A stretch of DNA of 10,434 nucleotides, taken from the NCBI GenBank assembly GCA_030612185.1, contig JAUWOI010000105.1, forward strand, positions 1 through 10,434, given 5' to 3'. Both the position numbers and the translations under genes were made by a program. Of this stretch, positions 1 to 5,894 are shown piece by piece. Below the pieces are notes generated by a model. That model was not told the origin of the DNA and searched no databases. It saw only the letters and a program-made list of their open reading frames with translations. Numbering within the stretch: position 1 is the stretch's first letter; each line of letters starts with the position of its first letter. This DNA is from Anaerolineae bacterium. GTDB lineage: Bacteria; Chloroflexota; Anaerolineae; B4-G1.

Positions 1-2357
1 TATGTATCGTGGACGGGAGCGCCCGCGTAGAGCATCCGGTCATCCAGGCCGAGGTGGACGTCGTAATCGGGCATGGGGAATTCGTCGGCCCGCCAGAACA
101 GGGTCAGGTAGAGCCGCTCGCCGGGCCGGGCGCTGGTCGTATCCAGGTGGACCCCCAGCAGGGGCAGGCCGCCAAGGGGGGCATCCAGGCGGGGGCGGAG
201 GCCGAGGGCGGCAGGAGATGGGGGCGTGACGGCGCGGGCCAGGTGCAGGGGCAGTTCGACTGTGGCGCCGGCGAAGCGGCCAGCGTTGTCAAGTACGGAC
301 AGCGTGGCGTCGGCACTCGCGGAGTAAAGACTGAAACGGACCGTGTAGTCGCCAGGAGGCGCGCCGGGGGCGACCGGGATCGAAAGGTGGTCCGCTACCA
401 GTTCGCCGGGCGTCCACTGCTCGGAGGGATAATGGAAGGGCTGGGTCTCCCCCCAGACGAAGCCCCATGGGTCGGTGAGGCGGGCGACGGGGCCGTAGTC
501 GCCCCGGTCGGGGGAGGTCAGCACGCGCCACCAGGCGGCGACCTCGGCACTTTCGCCAGAGCGGGACTCGCCGACGATGTCGTAGCCGAGCAGAGAGGCG
601 GCGTGGGCCAGGTTGGCCGTCAGCACGTGGGTGGGCGTCAAACCAGGAGCGGGGCCGACGTGATAGACTTGAAAGGCGGGCGCGCCGTTGGGACCAGGAG
701 GCGCGGTTACGAGGGAGCCATCCACCAGCAGTGACTCCATCCAGGCCAAGTCATCCGACGCCGAGCGGGGGAGGATCAGACGCGCCTCTCCCTCCGCCGG
801 GAAGACGACGGTTCTCCCGCCGGTGAGCCAGCGGACCGCCCCATAGTCCTCGGCCAAGAAGGCCAACGTGGGGTGGCGGTAATGAATGCTGGCGACGTAG
901 GGGGTGGTGGCGGTCAGGCCGGCCTGGTTGAGGTAGGCGGCGATGTCGGCCAGGTCGCCATCGGCAGCGTAGTATAGGGTGGCGGAGGGGGCCCAGTCGC
1001 GGAAGTAGGCAGTGGCGGTGAGGGGAGGCAGGAGGGCGAGGAGCAGAATGACGAGTGACGAATGACGAATGACGAATGACGAATGACGCGAGATTTGGGA
1101 TCTGAGGGTGGATAGGCCCAGGGCGGGGAAGAGGTAGATGAATGGTAGAAGGCCAGCGGCGCGCAGGTTGCTGGGGGTGATGTCGCCGGTAGCAAGGGCG
1201 CTGGGGAGCAGCATGATGGGGAGGTAGATGAGGAGGAAGACGCGGGAGGCAAGGTGACAGGGTGACAAGGTGACAAGGTGACAAGGTGACAGGGTGACAG
1301 GGTGACAAGGTGAGGTGGAGCGGGGAGCGCGAGGCGGTGCGCTGCGCAGCAGGCGGACGAATTGCCAGATAGTGATGGTGAGACCAAGGAGAAACAGGAC
1401 GGCGGTTAGGGGGTCGAAGATAGGTCGGCGGGGCAGGTTGAAGCGGATGTAGGGGTCGCCTCGGAGGAAAAACATCTCCAGGCAGGTGCGGATGCCGGCC
1501 CAGACTTCGGCCCAACTGGCGGCGGCGATCTGTTGCGTGCGGGTCAGGAAACTGCCGGGGTGGGTCAGCCAGTAGTGGGCCAGTGGGGCCAAGACGAGTG
1601 CGGCGATGGCGCCGAAGAGGACTAGTTGGCCCAGACGGGCGCGACGATGGCCCCGGTCGGCGATGAGGAGGGTGAGAAGCGCCGCTGCCAACGGAATGGG
1701 GAAAGCGCGGGCAGCCAGGTAAGTGTGAGCGGTCAGGCCGCAGAAAAGGCCGGCCAAAATGAGCCAGAGGAGTCCCCCTGTACCCTTTCTCTTCTCTCTC
1801 CTCTCTCCTCTCTTCTCTTTCCTCTTCCCTCTCTCCTCTGCTAGCCGCAACCCCCGCCACAGCGCTGCGATGGTCAGCGCCTGCAAGAGCGGCTGGGTCA
1901 CGGCGCGGAACCCGTAGCGGCTGAGGATGAGATGCCAGAATGAGGTGGCGAGGAAGGCTCCGGTGAGGAGCGCTACCCAGCGCGCGTCGCGCTGCCCATG
2001 CAGCAACTCACGCACTGCCCAGATGGTCGCCGCAACGGTCGCCAGCCCCGCCAGGGCTGCGCTCAACCGCAGCGCCAGTGGCGTCACACCGAGCAGTTTC
2101 ATCCACAAGGCGGTCCAGTAGAAGAACAGCACCTCTTTGCCGGTGTAAGAGGGGATGAAGACGGGGGTCTTGATGCCACGGGCGATTTCGCCGGCCAGGA
2201 TGCCGTTAGCGGCCTCGTCGTAATGGAGGCCGAGTGGCAGTTCGGGCAACCGGTACAACCGCAGTCCCGCCGCGACGAGCAGCAGCGCCACGGCATAACA
2301 GGAAGTCCGAAGTCCAAAGTCCGAAGTCCGACGTCCGGTGGGGATAGTGTCATTCAT
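1..2357 (-). CDS. GT39/ArnT-like integral membrane glycosyltransferase, C-terminally incomplete (runs off left edge)
   Basis: The minus-strand frame starting with ATG at 2357 stays open to the window edge (785 codons and no stop), so the C-terminus lies outside. An in-frame TAA four codons upstream makes this the first possible ATG. The N-terminus has a hydrophobic segment (about residues 21-35), then LGLHYDEAANG (42-52) whose Asp-Glu pair (D47, E48) matches the catalytic loop of GT-C enzymes, then a GKEVLFFYW segment like the PxxPLFYY region of GT39. Many hydrophobic helices follow to about residue 450. The rest looks soluble and beta-rich, with two Ig-like modules (about 575-690 and from about 735; WxPGELVADHLSIPV and PPGDYTVRFSLY are typical). 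By family it should move a sugar from a polyprenyl-phosphate donor to an acceptor outside the membrane; the substrate is unknown. Low-complexity inserts sit at about residues 8-19, 174-192, 349-369 and 424-438. Confidence 0.85.
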   Translation of the reverse strand, partial: MNDTIPTGRRTSDFGLRTSCYAVALLLVAAGLRLYRLPELPLGLHYDEAANGILAGEIARGIKTPVFIPSYTGKEVLFFYWTALWMKLLGVTPLALRLSAALAGLATVAATIWAVRELLHGQRDARWVALLTGAFLATSFWHLILSRYGFRAVTQPLLQALTIAALWRGLRLAEERGKRKEKRGERREKRKGTGGLLWLILAGLFCGLTAHTYLAARAFPIPLAAALLTLLIADRGHRRARLGQLVLFGAIAALVLAPLAHYWLTHPGSFLTRTQQIAAASWAEVWAGIRTCLEMFFLRGDPYIRFNLPRRPIFDPLTAVLFLLGLTITIWQFVRLLRSAPPRAPRSTSPCHPVTLSPCHLVTLSPCHLASRVFLLIYLPIMLLPSALATGDITPSNLRAAGLLPFIYLFPALGLSTLRSQISRHSSFVIRHSSLVILLLALLPPLTATAYFRDWAPSATLYYAADGDLADIAAYLNQAGLTATTPYVASIHYRHPTLAFLAEDYGAVRWLTGGRTVVFPAEGEARLILPRSASDDLAWMESLLVDGSLVTAPPGPNGAPAFQVYHVGPAPGLTPTHVLTANLAHAASLLGYDIVGESRSGESAEVAAWWRVLTSPDRGDYGPVARLTDPWGFVWGETQPFHYPSEQWTPGELVADHLSIPVAPGAPPGDYTVRFSLYSASADATLSVLDNAGRFAGATVELPLHLARAVTPPSPAALGLRPRLDAPLGGLPLLGVHLDTTSARPGERLYLTLFWRADEFPMPDYDVHLGLDDRMLYAGAPVHDT
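1046..1087. repeat. Heptamer tandem repeat, 6 copies of GAATGAC
   Basis: Six head-to-tail 7-bp units; only the second (gagtgac) differs. Total length is 42 bp (14 codons), so the GT39 reading frame is preserved. It encodes a 7-residue period (RHSSFVI, about residues 424-438) just before a hydrophobic segment. Confidence 0.9.
1251..1314. repeat. Octamer tandem repeat, 8 copies of A(A/G)GGTGAC
   Basis: Eight head-to-tail 8-bp units varying only at the second base, apart from the last unit, which ends in G. Three units make 24 bp, so the GT39 protein gains an 8-residue period (SPCHLVTL-like, about residues 349-369) in a loop after a hydrophobic helix. Confidence 0.9.
1783..1839. repeat. 57-nt uninterrupted polypyrimidine/polypurine tract inside the GT39 gene
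   Basis: The plus strand is only C and T from 1783 to 1839; the coding (minus) strand is all purine. It encodes a highly charged loop of Lys, Arg, Glu and Gly (about residues 174-192) between two hydrophobic segments, so the frame is kept. Confidence 0.85.
2302..2336. repeat. Heptamer tandem repeat, 5 copies of GAAGTCC-type unit
   Basis: Five consecutive 7-bp units (gaagtcc, gaagtcc, aaagtcc, gaagtcc, gacgtcc on the plus strand). They encode residues 8-19 of the GT39 protein if the ATG at 2357 is used. They could instead be leader DNA if translation starts at a later GTG (residue 23). Confidence 0.85.
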
Positions 2358-2365
2358 CGAAGGGG

Positions 2366-2393
2366 ATTATAGCAGGCCAGGGGCAGGATGCAA
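2366..2393 (-). promoter_or_regulatory. Probable promoter of the GT39 gene, giving a leaderless mRNA
   Basis: The minus strand reads TTGCAT (2393-2388), a 16-bp spacer, then a perfect TATAAT (2371-2366) preceded by TGC, which forms an extended -10. The ATG at 2357 is only 8 nt past the -10, so the transcript would start at or next to the start codon. No Shine-Dalgarno is visible. This is inference from consensus matches only. Confidence 0.5.
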
Positions 2394-2403
2394 GATGCAG
2401 AAT

Positions 2404-2443
2404 GGGGGCAGGGGGACAAGGAGGCAGGGAGACAGGGGAGGGG
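2404..2443 (+). repeat. G-rich tract with G-quadruplex potential in the galK-GT39 gap
   Basis: Five G-runs on the plus strand (2404-2408, 2411-2415, 2427-2429, 2435-2438, 2440-2443) within 40 nt, partly as an imperfect duplication of a GGCAGGG-type word. It lies in the 98-nt gap between the galK stop and the GT39 start. No clear terminator is seen in this gap. Confidence 0.5.
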
Positions 2444-2455
2444 ATAAGTAGGGTT

Positions 2456-3958
2456 TCAGGTCGGGGCCTTAGGGTTATGGGTTTCATCGAGTACCTGGAA
2501 GCGGACCTCCTGCTCGGAGGCAAGTCGGGTGAAAACCAACCCCGCACCGCCCCCGGTGCGGCAGACGGAGATGGTTGGCTCCCGGCCAGTCTGCTCCTGA
2601 TAGTGGCGGGACACCTGGGCTTCGAAGTCGGGTACGGCTTCCTGGCGCACCAGTGCGACGATGCAGCCTCCCCATCCCGCGCCGGTCAGCCGCGCCCCGG
2701 CCGTCCCCTCGACGCCGCGGGCCGCCTCGACCAGCACCTCCAGTTCAGGGCAACTGATGTCGTAGTCGTCGCGGGCACTGGTGTGGGCCTGGTTCAGTAG
2801 ATGGCCGACCGTTGTGATGTCGCCTGCCTCCAGTGCGGCGACGGTGGTCCGCACTCGCTCGTTCTCGCTGTGGACGTGGCGGCAGCAGGCCCGCACGCGC
2901 AACTCGGCATCTTCGGTGGGAAGCGGCACGTTGTCCATGTCAGCCCTGTGAAAATGAGCGCGGACCTCGGCCACGGTCAGCACCTCCGGCAGAAGTGCGG
3001 CCAATTTGGCCCAGGCCACGTCCTGCACGTCGCGCAGGTGGGTGATGCCGGGATAACGGTGGCGCAGGCAGGCGACCCCGGCGCGGCAGGCGGCGACGCG
3101 CAGGTTGTATTCGCCCCGGACGTTGGCGTGGCGCACGCCTGTGTCGGCCACCAGGAGACGATGGTCCGGCGGCAGCGGGACGTGAGCGAATGTGTACCGG
3201 GGACTCCCTCCCCTCGTAGGGGAGGGCCGGGGAGGGGTCTGCGGGCGGCAGTCGAGAAAGAGGGTGTGACCCGGGCGGGCCAGAAGCATGATGAACTGGT
3301 CCATAATCCCGCCCCGCGTCCCCACGTACCACTCGGCCTCGCTGCACATTCTGGCGAAAGGAACGGGGTCGGGCTGCCAACCGTTGAAGTGCGCCAGCGC
3401 CAGAGCAGCCACCACCGTCAGTGCTGACGATGAACTTAGTCCCGCGCCGCGTGGGATGCCGTAGGGTGGGGCGGCGTCCACCAACGCATCCATCCCGCGC
3501 ACGTTTGCACCGCCGTAAACAGGCGGTGCTGGAGAGTCGTAAACAGGCGGTGCTGGATGGTCGTAAACAGGCGGTGCTGGGGAGATGTGCCGGGCAACCA
3601 TCTGCGCCGCACCCCGCGCGTAGTTCGACCAGTCGCCTTTGGAGGCCGGGGTGACGGTCGGGCCGATGGCAAAGGTGCGCGGTGCGAAATCGGGCTCAAT
3701 GTTGTGCAGGCGGACAGTCCTATCAGGGCGCGGGCGGGCCAGCAGCAGCATATCGTGGTCGAGCGCCATGGGCAGGACGAAGCCGTGGTTGTAATCGGTG
3801 TGCTCGCCGATAAGATTGACTCGACCTGGAGCGCGGAAGACGTGGATGGGGCCAGGGCCATAGACGCGGGCAAAGGCCGCCAGTGCGGCGGAGTAACGGG
3901 CTTGCTGCACCTCTGCCGCCTCGCCGTAGATGTGCTCGAGGGCACTGAGGACAGGCAT
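2456..3958 (-). CDS. galK: Galactokinase (GHMP kinase family) with two repeat-derived insertions
   Basis: Phosphorylates alpha-D-galactose at C1 with ATP, the first kinase step of the Leloir pathway, in the cytoplasm. All three GHMP motifs are present: the galactokinase signature GRVNLIGEHTDYN (residues 45-57), the ATP-binding loop GAGLSSSSA (about 172-180), and LTGAGWGGCIVALV near residue 430. GGIMDQF carries the expected catalytic Asp (D220). At 500 residues it is longer than the usual 380-400. Two insertions explain much of this: three PAPPVY repeats (about 125-149) and a Pro/Arg/Gly stretch coded by a DNA palindrome (about 239-254). The ATG follows the upstream stop by 3 nt with no strong Shine-Dalgarno, suggesting translational coupling. 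No other Leloir gene is in the window. Because family members share motifs, activity on a related sugar cannot be excluded. Confidence 0.93.
   Translation of the reverse strand: MPVLSALEHIYGEAAEVQQARYSAALAAFARVYGPGPIHVFRAPGRVNLIGEHTDYNHGFVLPMALDHDMLLLARPRPDRTVRLHNIEPDFAPRTFAIGPTVTPASKGDWSNYARGAAQMVARHISPAPPVYDHPAPPVYDSPAPPVYGGANVRGMDALVDAAPPYGIPRGAGLSSSSALTVVAALALAHFNGWQPDPVPFARMCSEAEWYVGTRGGIMDQFIMLLARPGHTLFLDCRPQTPPRPSPTRGGSPRYTFAHVPLPPDHRLLVADTGVRHANVRGEYNLRVAACRAGVACLRHRYPGITHLRDVQDVAWAKLAALLPEVLTVAEVRAHFHRADMDNVPLPTEDAELRVRACCRHVHSENERVRTTVAALEAGDITTVGHLLNQAHTSARDDYDISCPELEVLVEAARGVEGTAGARLTGAGWGGCIVALVRQEAVPDFEAQVSRHYQEQTGREPTISVCRTGGGAGLVFTRLASEQEVRFQVLDETHNPKAPT
3206..3226. repeat. 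Palindromic element inside galK (9-bp perfect arms, 3-nt loop)
   Basis: CCCTCCCCT, loop CGT, AGGGGAGGG. It is flanked by further GGGGAGGGG-like sequence up to about 3238. It is read in frame as a peptide rich in Pro, Arg and Gly (PSPTRGG core) at about residues 239-254 of galactokinase, a position with no expected family counterpart. It resembles the dispersed palindromes known to insert in frame in some bacteria; that kinship is inference. Confidence 0.75.
3514..3585. repeat. 24-bp tandem triplication inside galK
   Basis: Three adjacent 24-bp units (3514-3537, 3538-3561, 3562-3585) share their first 19 bases and differ only in the last five. They encode three copies of PAPPVY plus two linker residues, in frame, between the N-terminal GHMP segment and the ATP-binding loop. 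Confidence 0.9.
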
Positions 3959-3961
3959 TGG

Positions 3962-4330
3962 CTAGCCGAGCGTGTCGGAGACGGGGATGTTGAGAGGGCC
4001 AACTTCCTGGACGATGACGTGGATGGCAAGTTCGTGTGGGCCGGGATCGAGTGTCTTGCCGGCGACGCGCAGCGTGATGATCGCGCCGACAGGAAAGAGC
4101 AGCGGTTCCTCGGTGGTGATCTCGCTCATCGGGCACGGATTGCTGCTGGGGGGGACAATGGTGACTTGCACGGGACTCATTGCCTGACTGTCCACGTCGA
4201 GGCCGGTGAAGGCAACAAGGGTAGCAGGAGCGATGGTGTTTTTGATGTCGAAGGCGAAGCCGTCATCCTCGGCGCGCAGCGACCCCTTGACATACAGTTT
4301 CTTCAGCACGAACGGTGGAATAGCGGGCAT
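3962..4330 (-). CDS. DUF6379-like small protein (C-glycoside deglycosidase beta-subunit-like)
   Basis: A 122-residue protein beginning MPAIPPFVLKKLYVKGSLR, followed by DDGFAFDIKNTIAPAT and a C-terminal EVGPLNIPVSDTLG. From memory this pattern matches the DUF6379 family, later linked to the beta subunit of C-glycoside deglycosidases, a small beta-sandwich that pairs with a TIM-barrel alpha subunit. No alpha-subunit gene is in the window, so that activity is not shown. The start at 4330 is chosen because AAAGGAG lies 7 nt upstream and the family-like N-terminus begins there; the longer open frame to 4615 runs through a tandem repeat and into the neighbouring gene. Its stop is 3 nt before the galactokinase ATG, so the two are almost certainly co-translated, which suggests a shared role with a galactose-type sugar. 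No signal peptide or membrane segment is seen. Confidence 0.7.
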   Translation of the reverse strand: MPAIPPFVLKKLYVKGSLRAEDDGFAFDIKNTIAPATLVAFTGLDVDSQAMSPVQVTIVPPSSNPCPMSEITTEEPLLFPVGAIITLRVAGKTLDPGPHELAIHVIVQEVGPLNIPVSDTLG

Positions 4331-4357
4331 GATAGGCTCCTTTCTCGTGATGTGGAT

Positions 4358-4386
4358 GTTGTAACACATAAGGGGAAAGTATGCAA
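4358..4386 (-). promoter_or_regulatory. Possible promoter of the DUF6379-galK unit, with its -35 inside an octamer repeat
   Basis: On the minus strand, TTGCAT (4386-4381) is followed by a 17-bp spacer and TACAAC (4363-4358); each matches consensus at 4 of 6 bases. Predicted start is near 4351, leaving a leader of about 20 nt holding the AAAGGAG ribosome site. The TTGCAT belongs to the first unit of the tandem repeat at 4377-4416. Confidence 0.35.
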
Positions 4387-4416
4387 GTATGCAAGTATGC
4401 AAGTATGCAAGTTTGC
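4377..4416. repeat. Octamer tandem repeat, 4 perfect and 1 variant copies of AAGTATGC
   Basis: Units at 4377-4384, 4385-4392, 4393-4400 and 4401-4408, then the variant aagtttgc at 4409-4416. It lies between the DUF401 stop and the DUF6379 start. On the minus strand each perfect unit contains TTGCAT, a -35-like hexamer, at 8-bp intervals. Confidence 0.9.
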
Positions 4417-4437
4417 AGGTTGGGCATGAGGGACAGG

Positions 4438-5667
4438 TTAGGTGAACAGCAGCATCCCTGCAGCCGTCGCCACCATCAGGAGGGCGGACAGAGCGATGCG
4501 GCGGTAGATCGGTCCCCATTCGGCCTTGAAGTAGATGCGGGTCAGTGTCAGGCAGAGGTGAACAGGGGAGAACATCGCCCCCAGGAAGCCCCCCGTGAGC
4601 TGCCACACCGCCCACTCTGGTGTGATGGTTCCCCCGTCCACGACCACCAGTGGCAATATCACCGGGAAGCCGATGCTGAAGGCTGCCACCACCAGGCCAG
4701 TCAGCAGCCCGGCGATGAAAGGTACCCCAAAGGCAACCACCGACAGCGGGAGGCGCAGGTCGGTCAGAGCGTCTGAAACGGCGAAGACAGCGCCACTATT
4801 TTCTAGTATACGCCGGAAGATCAGTGCGCCGAATATGACGGTCACCGTTTTCCAGGGGATACGCTGGCGAAGTATCGTCCACAGGTCGCGCAGGGGGATG
4901 TGTTTGACCACTATCATCAGCGCGATGGTTATCAGCAGGCTGAGGATCAGGGTGAACCGTTCGTCAACGGGGAGGATCGGTGAGAGGATGATGATGAGTG
5001 CGATGGGCCAGATGCTCGTCGCCAGTGTGCGCAGACTTTGTGCACGGGGCATTGGTGGCGGATCGTCGTTGCCACGCCGGGGTAGCCCCAGCAGGCCGAA
5101 GAGTATCCCCCCCGTCACTGCCGCCACCGTCAGTGTCCACGTTGTTCCTGCTAGTTGGCTGGTTGTTAGTCCTAGTAGCGCCGCTGCCAGCAACATAGAG
5201 GGATAGAGCGGGAGAATGGGCTCCCAGATGTGGCGGAACCAGTAGTTGACGAAGGTCTTGCGCTCCGGGTCCACCCCCAGGCGGTCGCCCACCTCGTCCA
5301 CCATCGGCGCCGAGAACATGGCCCCACCGATCATCGGCAGGAGCCCCACCAGTGCCGGGAGCGCCGCGATGACGAAACGCCCATTGGGGATCAGCGCCTG
5401 GAGCGATTCGACCATCCCCTTCAGTCCGCCGGTCTGACGCAAGAGTTCACTCAGGGTCATAATCAACACGATGGCCAACGCCAACCGTAGTGTTAGCAGG
5501 TCTACAACGGTCAGGAGAAGGTCACGCCCAATCTCCGGGAGGGGATAGGCGAAGAGAAATCCAATGGCCACGGAGGCGAGCAGGAGCACCAGTCCCAGGT
5601 TCCACTTACGGCTCAGCAGCAGCACAATGCCGGCGAGGACGAGGATCAGTTTGAGCAGTGCGAGCAC
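4438..5667 (-). CDS. DUF401-family integral membrane protein (putative transporter)
   Basis: A 409-residue, very hydrophobic protein with roughly ten or more membrane segments and short charged loops. Family-like landmarks are PMIGGAMFSAPMVDE (about 111-125), RHIWEPILPLYPSML (about 145-159), FSIGFPVILPLVVV in the second half, and GGFLGAMFSPVHLCLTLT near residue 365. These fit the archaeal/bacterial DUF401 (TIGR00529) membrane family, distantly related to the ion-transporter superfamily that includes GntP and CitM-like permeases. The substrate is unknown. The start is GTG at 5667, supported by AAAGGAT 5 nt upstream and by the hydrophobic N-terminus beginning at once. It is the first gene of the minus-strand cluster and is separated from the next by 107 nt carrying a repeat and a possible promoter, so co-transcription is uncertain. 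Carriage of a sugar acid or related anion for the downstream enzymes is only a guess from context. Confidence 0.8.
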   Translation of the reverse strand: MLALLKLILVLAGIVLLLSRKWNLGLVLLLASVAIGFLFAYPLPEIGRDLLLTVVDLLTLRLALAIVLIMTLSELLRQTGGLKGMVESLQALIPNGRFVIAALPALVGLLPMIGGAMFSAPMVDEVGDRLGVDPERKTFVNYWFRHIWEPILPLYPSMLLAAALLGLTTSQLAGTTWTLTVAAVTGGILFGLLGLPRRGNDDPPPMPRAQSLRTLATSIWPIALIIILSPILPVDERFTLILSLLITIALMIVVKHIPLRDLWTILRQRIPWKTVTVIFGALIFRRILENSGAVFAVSDALTDLRLPLSVVAFGVPFIAGLLTGLVVAAFSIGFPVILPLVVVDGGTITPEWAVWQLTGGFLGAMFSPVHLCLTLTRIYFKAEWGPIYRRIALSALLMVATAAGMLLFT

Positions 5668-5731
5668 GGGCGATCCTTTCTCGGGAGGAGACGTCTCTGA
5701 TGGGTTCTGTTCTGTTTTACGACGTGTATAA

Positions 5732-5763
5732 TGCAGGAAGTATACTCGGAACTTGCAGGAAGT
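5732..5763. promoter_or_regulatory. Pair of 10-bp direct repeats, 22 bp apart, in the divergent promoter region
   Basis: TGCAGGAAGT occurs at 5732-5741 and 5754-5763, a start-to-start distance of 22 bp (about two helical turns). They lie upstream of the DUF401 gene in the 227-bp region shared with the plus-strand operon. Tandem operator sites are plausible; no -35/-10 pair for DUF401 is convincing here. Confidence 0.35.
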
Positions 5764-5835
5764 CCAGCAGGACTCCTCCAGCCCCCACCCTGGCTCTTCA
5801 CCAAGAGATGAGGAAAGAGGGCGCTGTCAGGTGAA

Positions 5836-5864
5836 TTGACGGCCAGCGGGTGCTGGGGTACAAT
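5836..5864 (+). promoter_or_regulatory. Sigma70-type promoter of the three-gene sensor operon
   Basis: TTGACG (5836-5841), a 17-bp spacer, and TACAAT (5859-5864): 5 of 6 consensus matches in each hexamer at the ideal spacing. Predicted transcription start is near 5871, about 24 nt before the ATG at 5895. Confidence 0.65.
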
Positions 5865-5870
5865 GGTACC
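5857..5870 (+). promoter_or_regulatory. Operator-like inverted repeat over the -10 box
   Basis: GGTAC, AATG, GTACC forms a perfect 5-bp-arm inverted repeat covering the whole TACAAT -10 hexamer. This is where a dimeric repressor would block polymerase. It could also be chance, as the arms are short. Confidence 0.35.
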
Positions 5871-5885
5871 ATCGGTCTTCGATGG
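5869..5885 (+). promoter_or_regulatory. Leader hairpin that reaches into the ribosome binding site
   Basis: CCATCG, loop GTCTT, CGATGG gives a perfect 6-bp stem. Its last two bases are the first two of the GGAGGT Shine-Dalgarno (5884-5889). If transcription begins at or before 5869, the fold could lower translation of the first gene. Confidence 0.3.
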
Positions 5886-5894
5886 AGGTATTTG

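Noticed and set aside
9..734. Open plus-strand frame of 241 codons
   Set aside because: It is the antisense of the GT39 gene. Its product is Gly/Arg/Ala-rich with no family features, while the opposite strand encodes well-formed beta-rich modules.
751..1860. Minus-strand frame of 369 codons
   Set aside because: Pro/Arg/His-rich translation of an alternative frame of the GT39 gene. The correct frame has hydrophobic helices.
3514..3585. CRISPR-like array
   Set aside because: The units are directly adjacent 24-bp repeats with no spacers and lie inside galK.
3557..4429. Plus-strand frame of 290 codons
   Set aside because: Antisense of galK and the DUF6379 gene, no ribosome site, and unlike any known protein; the minus strand has clear GHMP motifs.
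4331..4615. N-terminal extension of the DUF6379 gene to 4615
   Set aside because: The extra part overlaps the DUF401 gene and translates the octamer repeat. The ATG at 4330 has a proper Shine-Dalgarno.
5727..5732. Perfect plus-strand TATAAT
   Set aside because: No acceptable -35 lies 15-19 bp upstream, and a much better-placed promoter for the plus-strand operon exists at 5836-5864.
5850..5894. GTG start at 5850 for the first gene of the sensor operon
   Set aside because: The -10 box overlaps this stretch, and GGAGGT is placed for ATG 5895.
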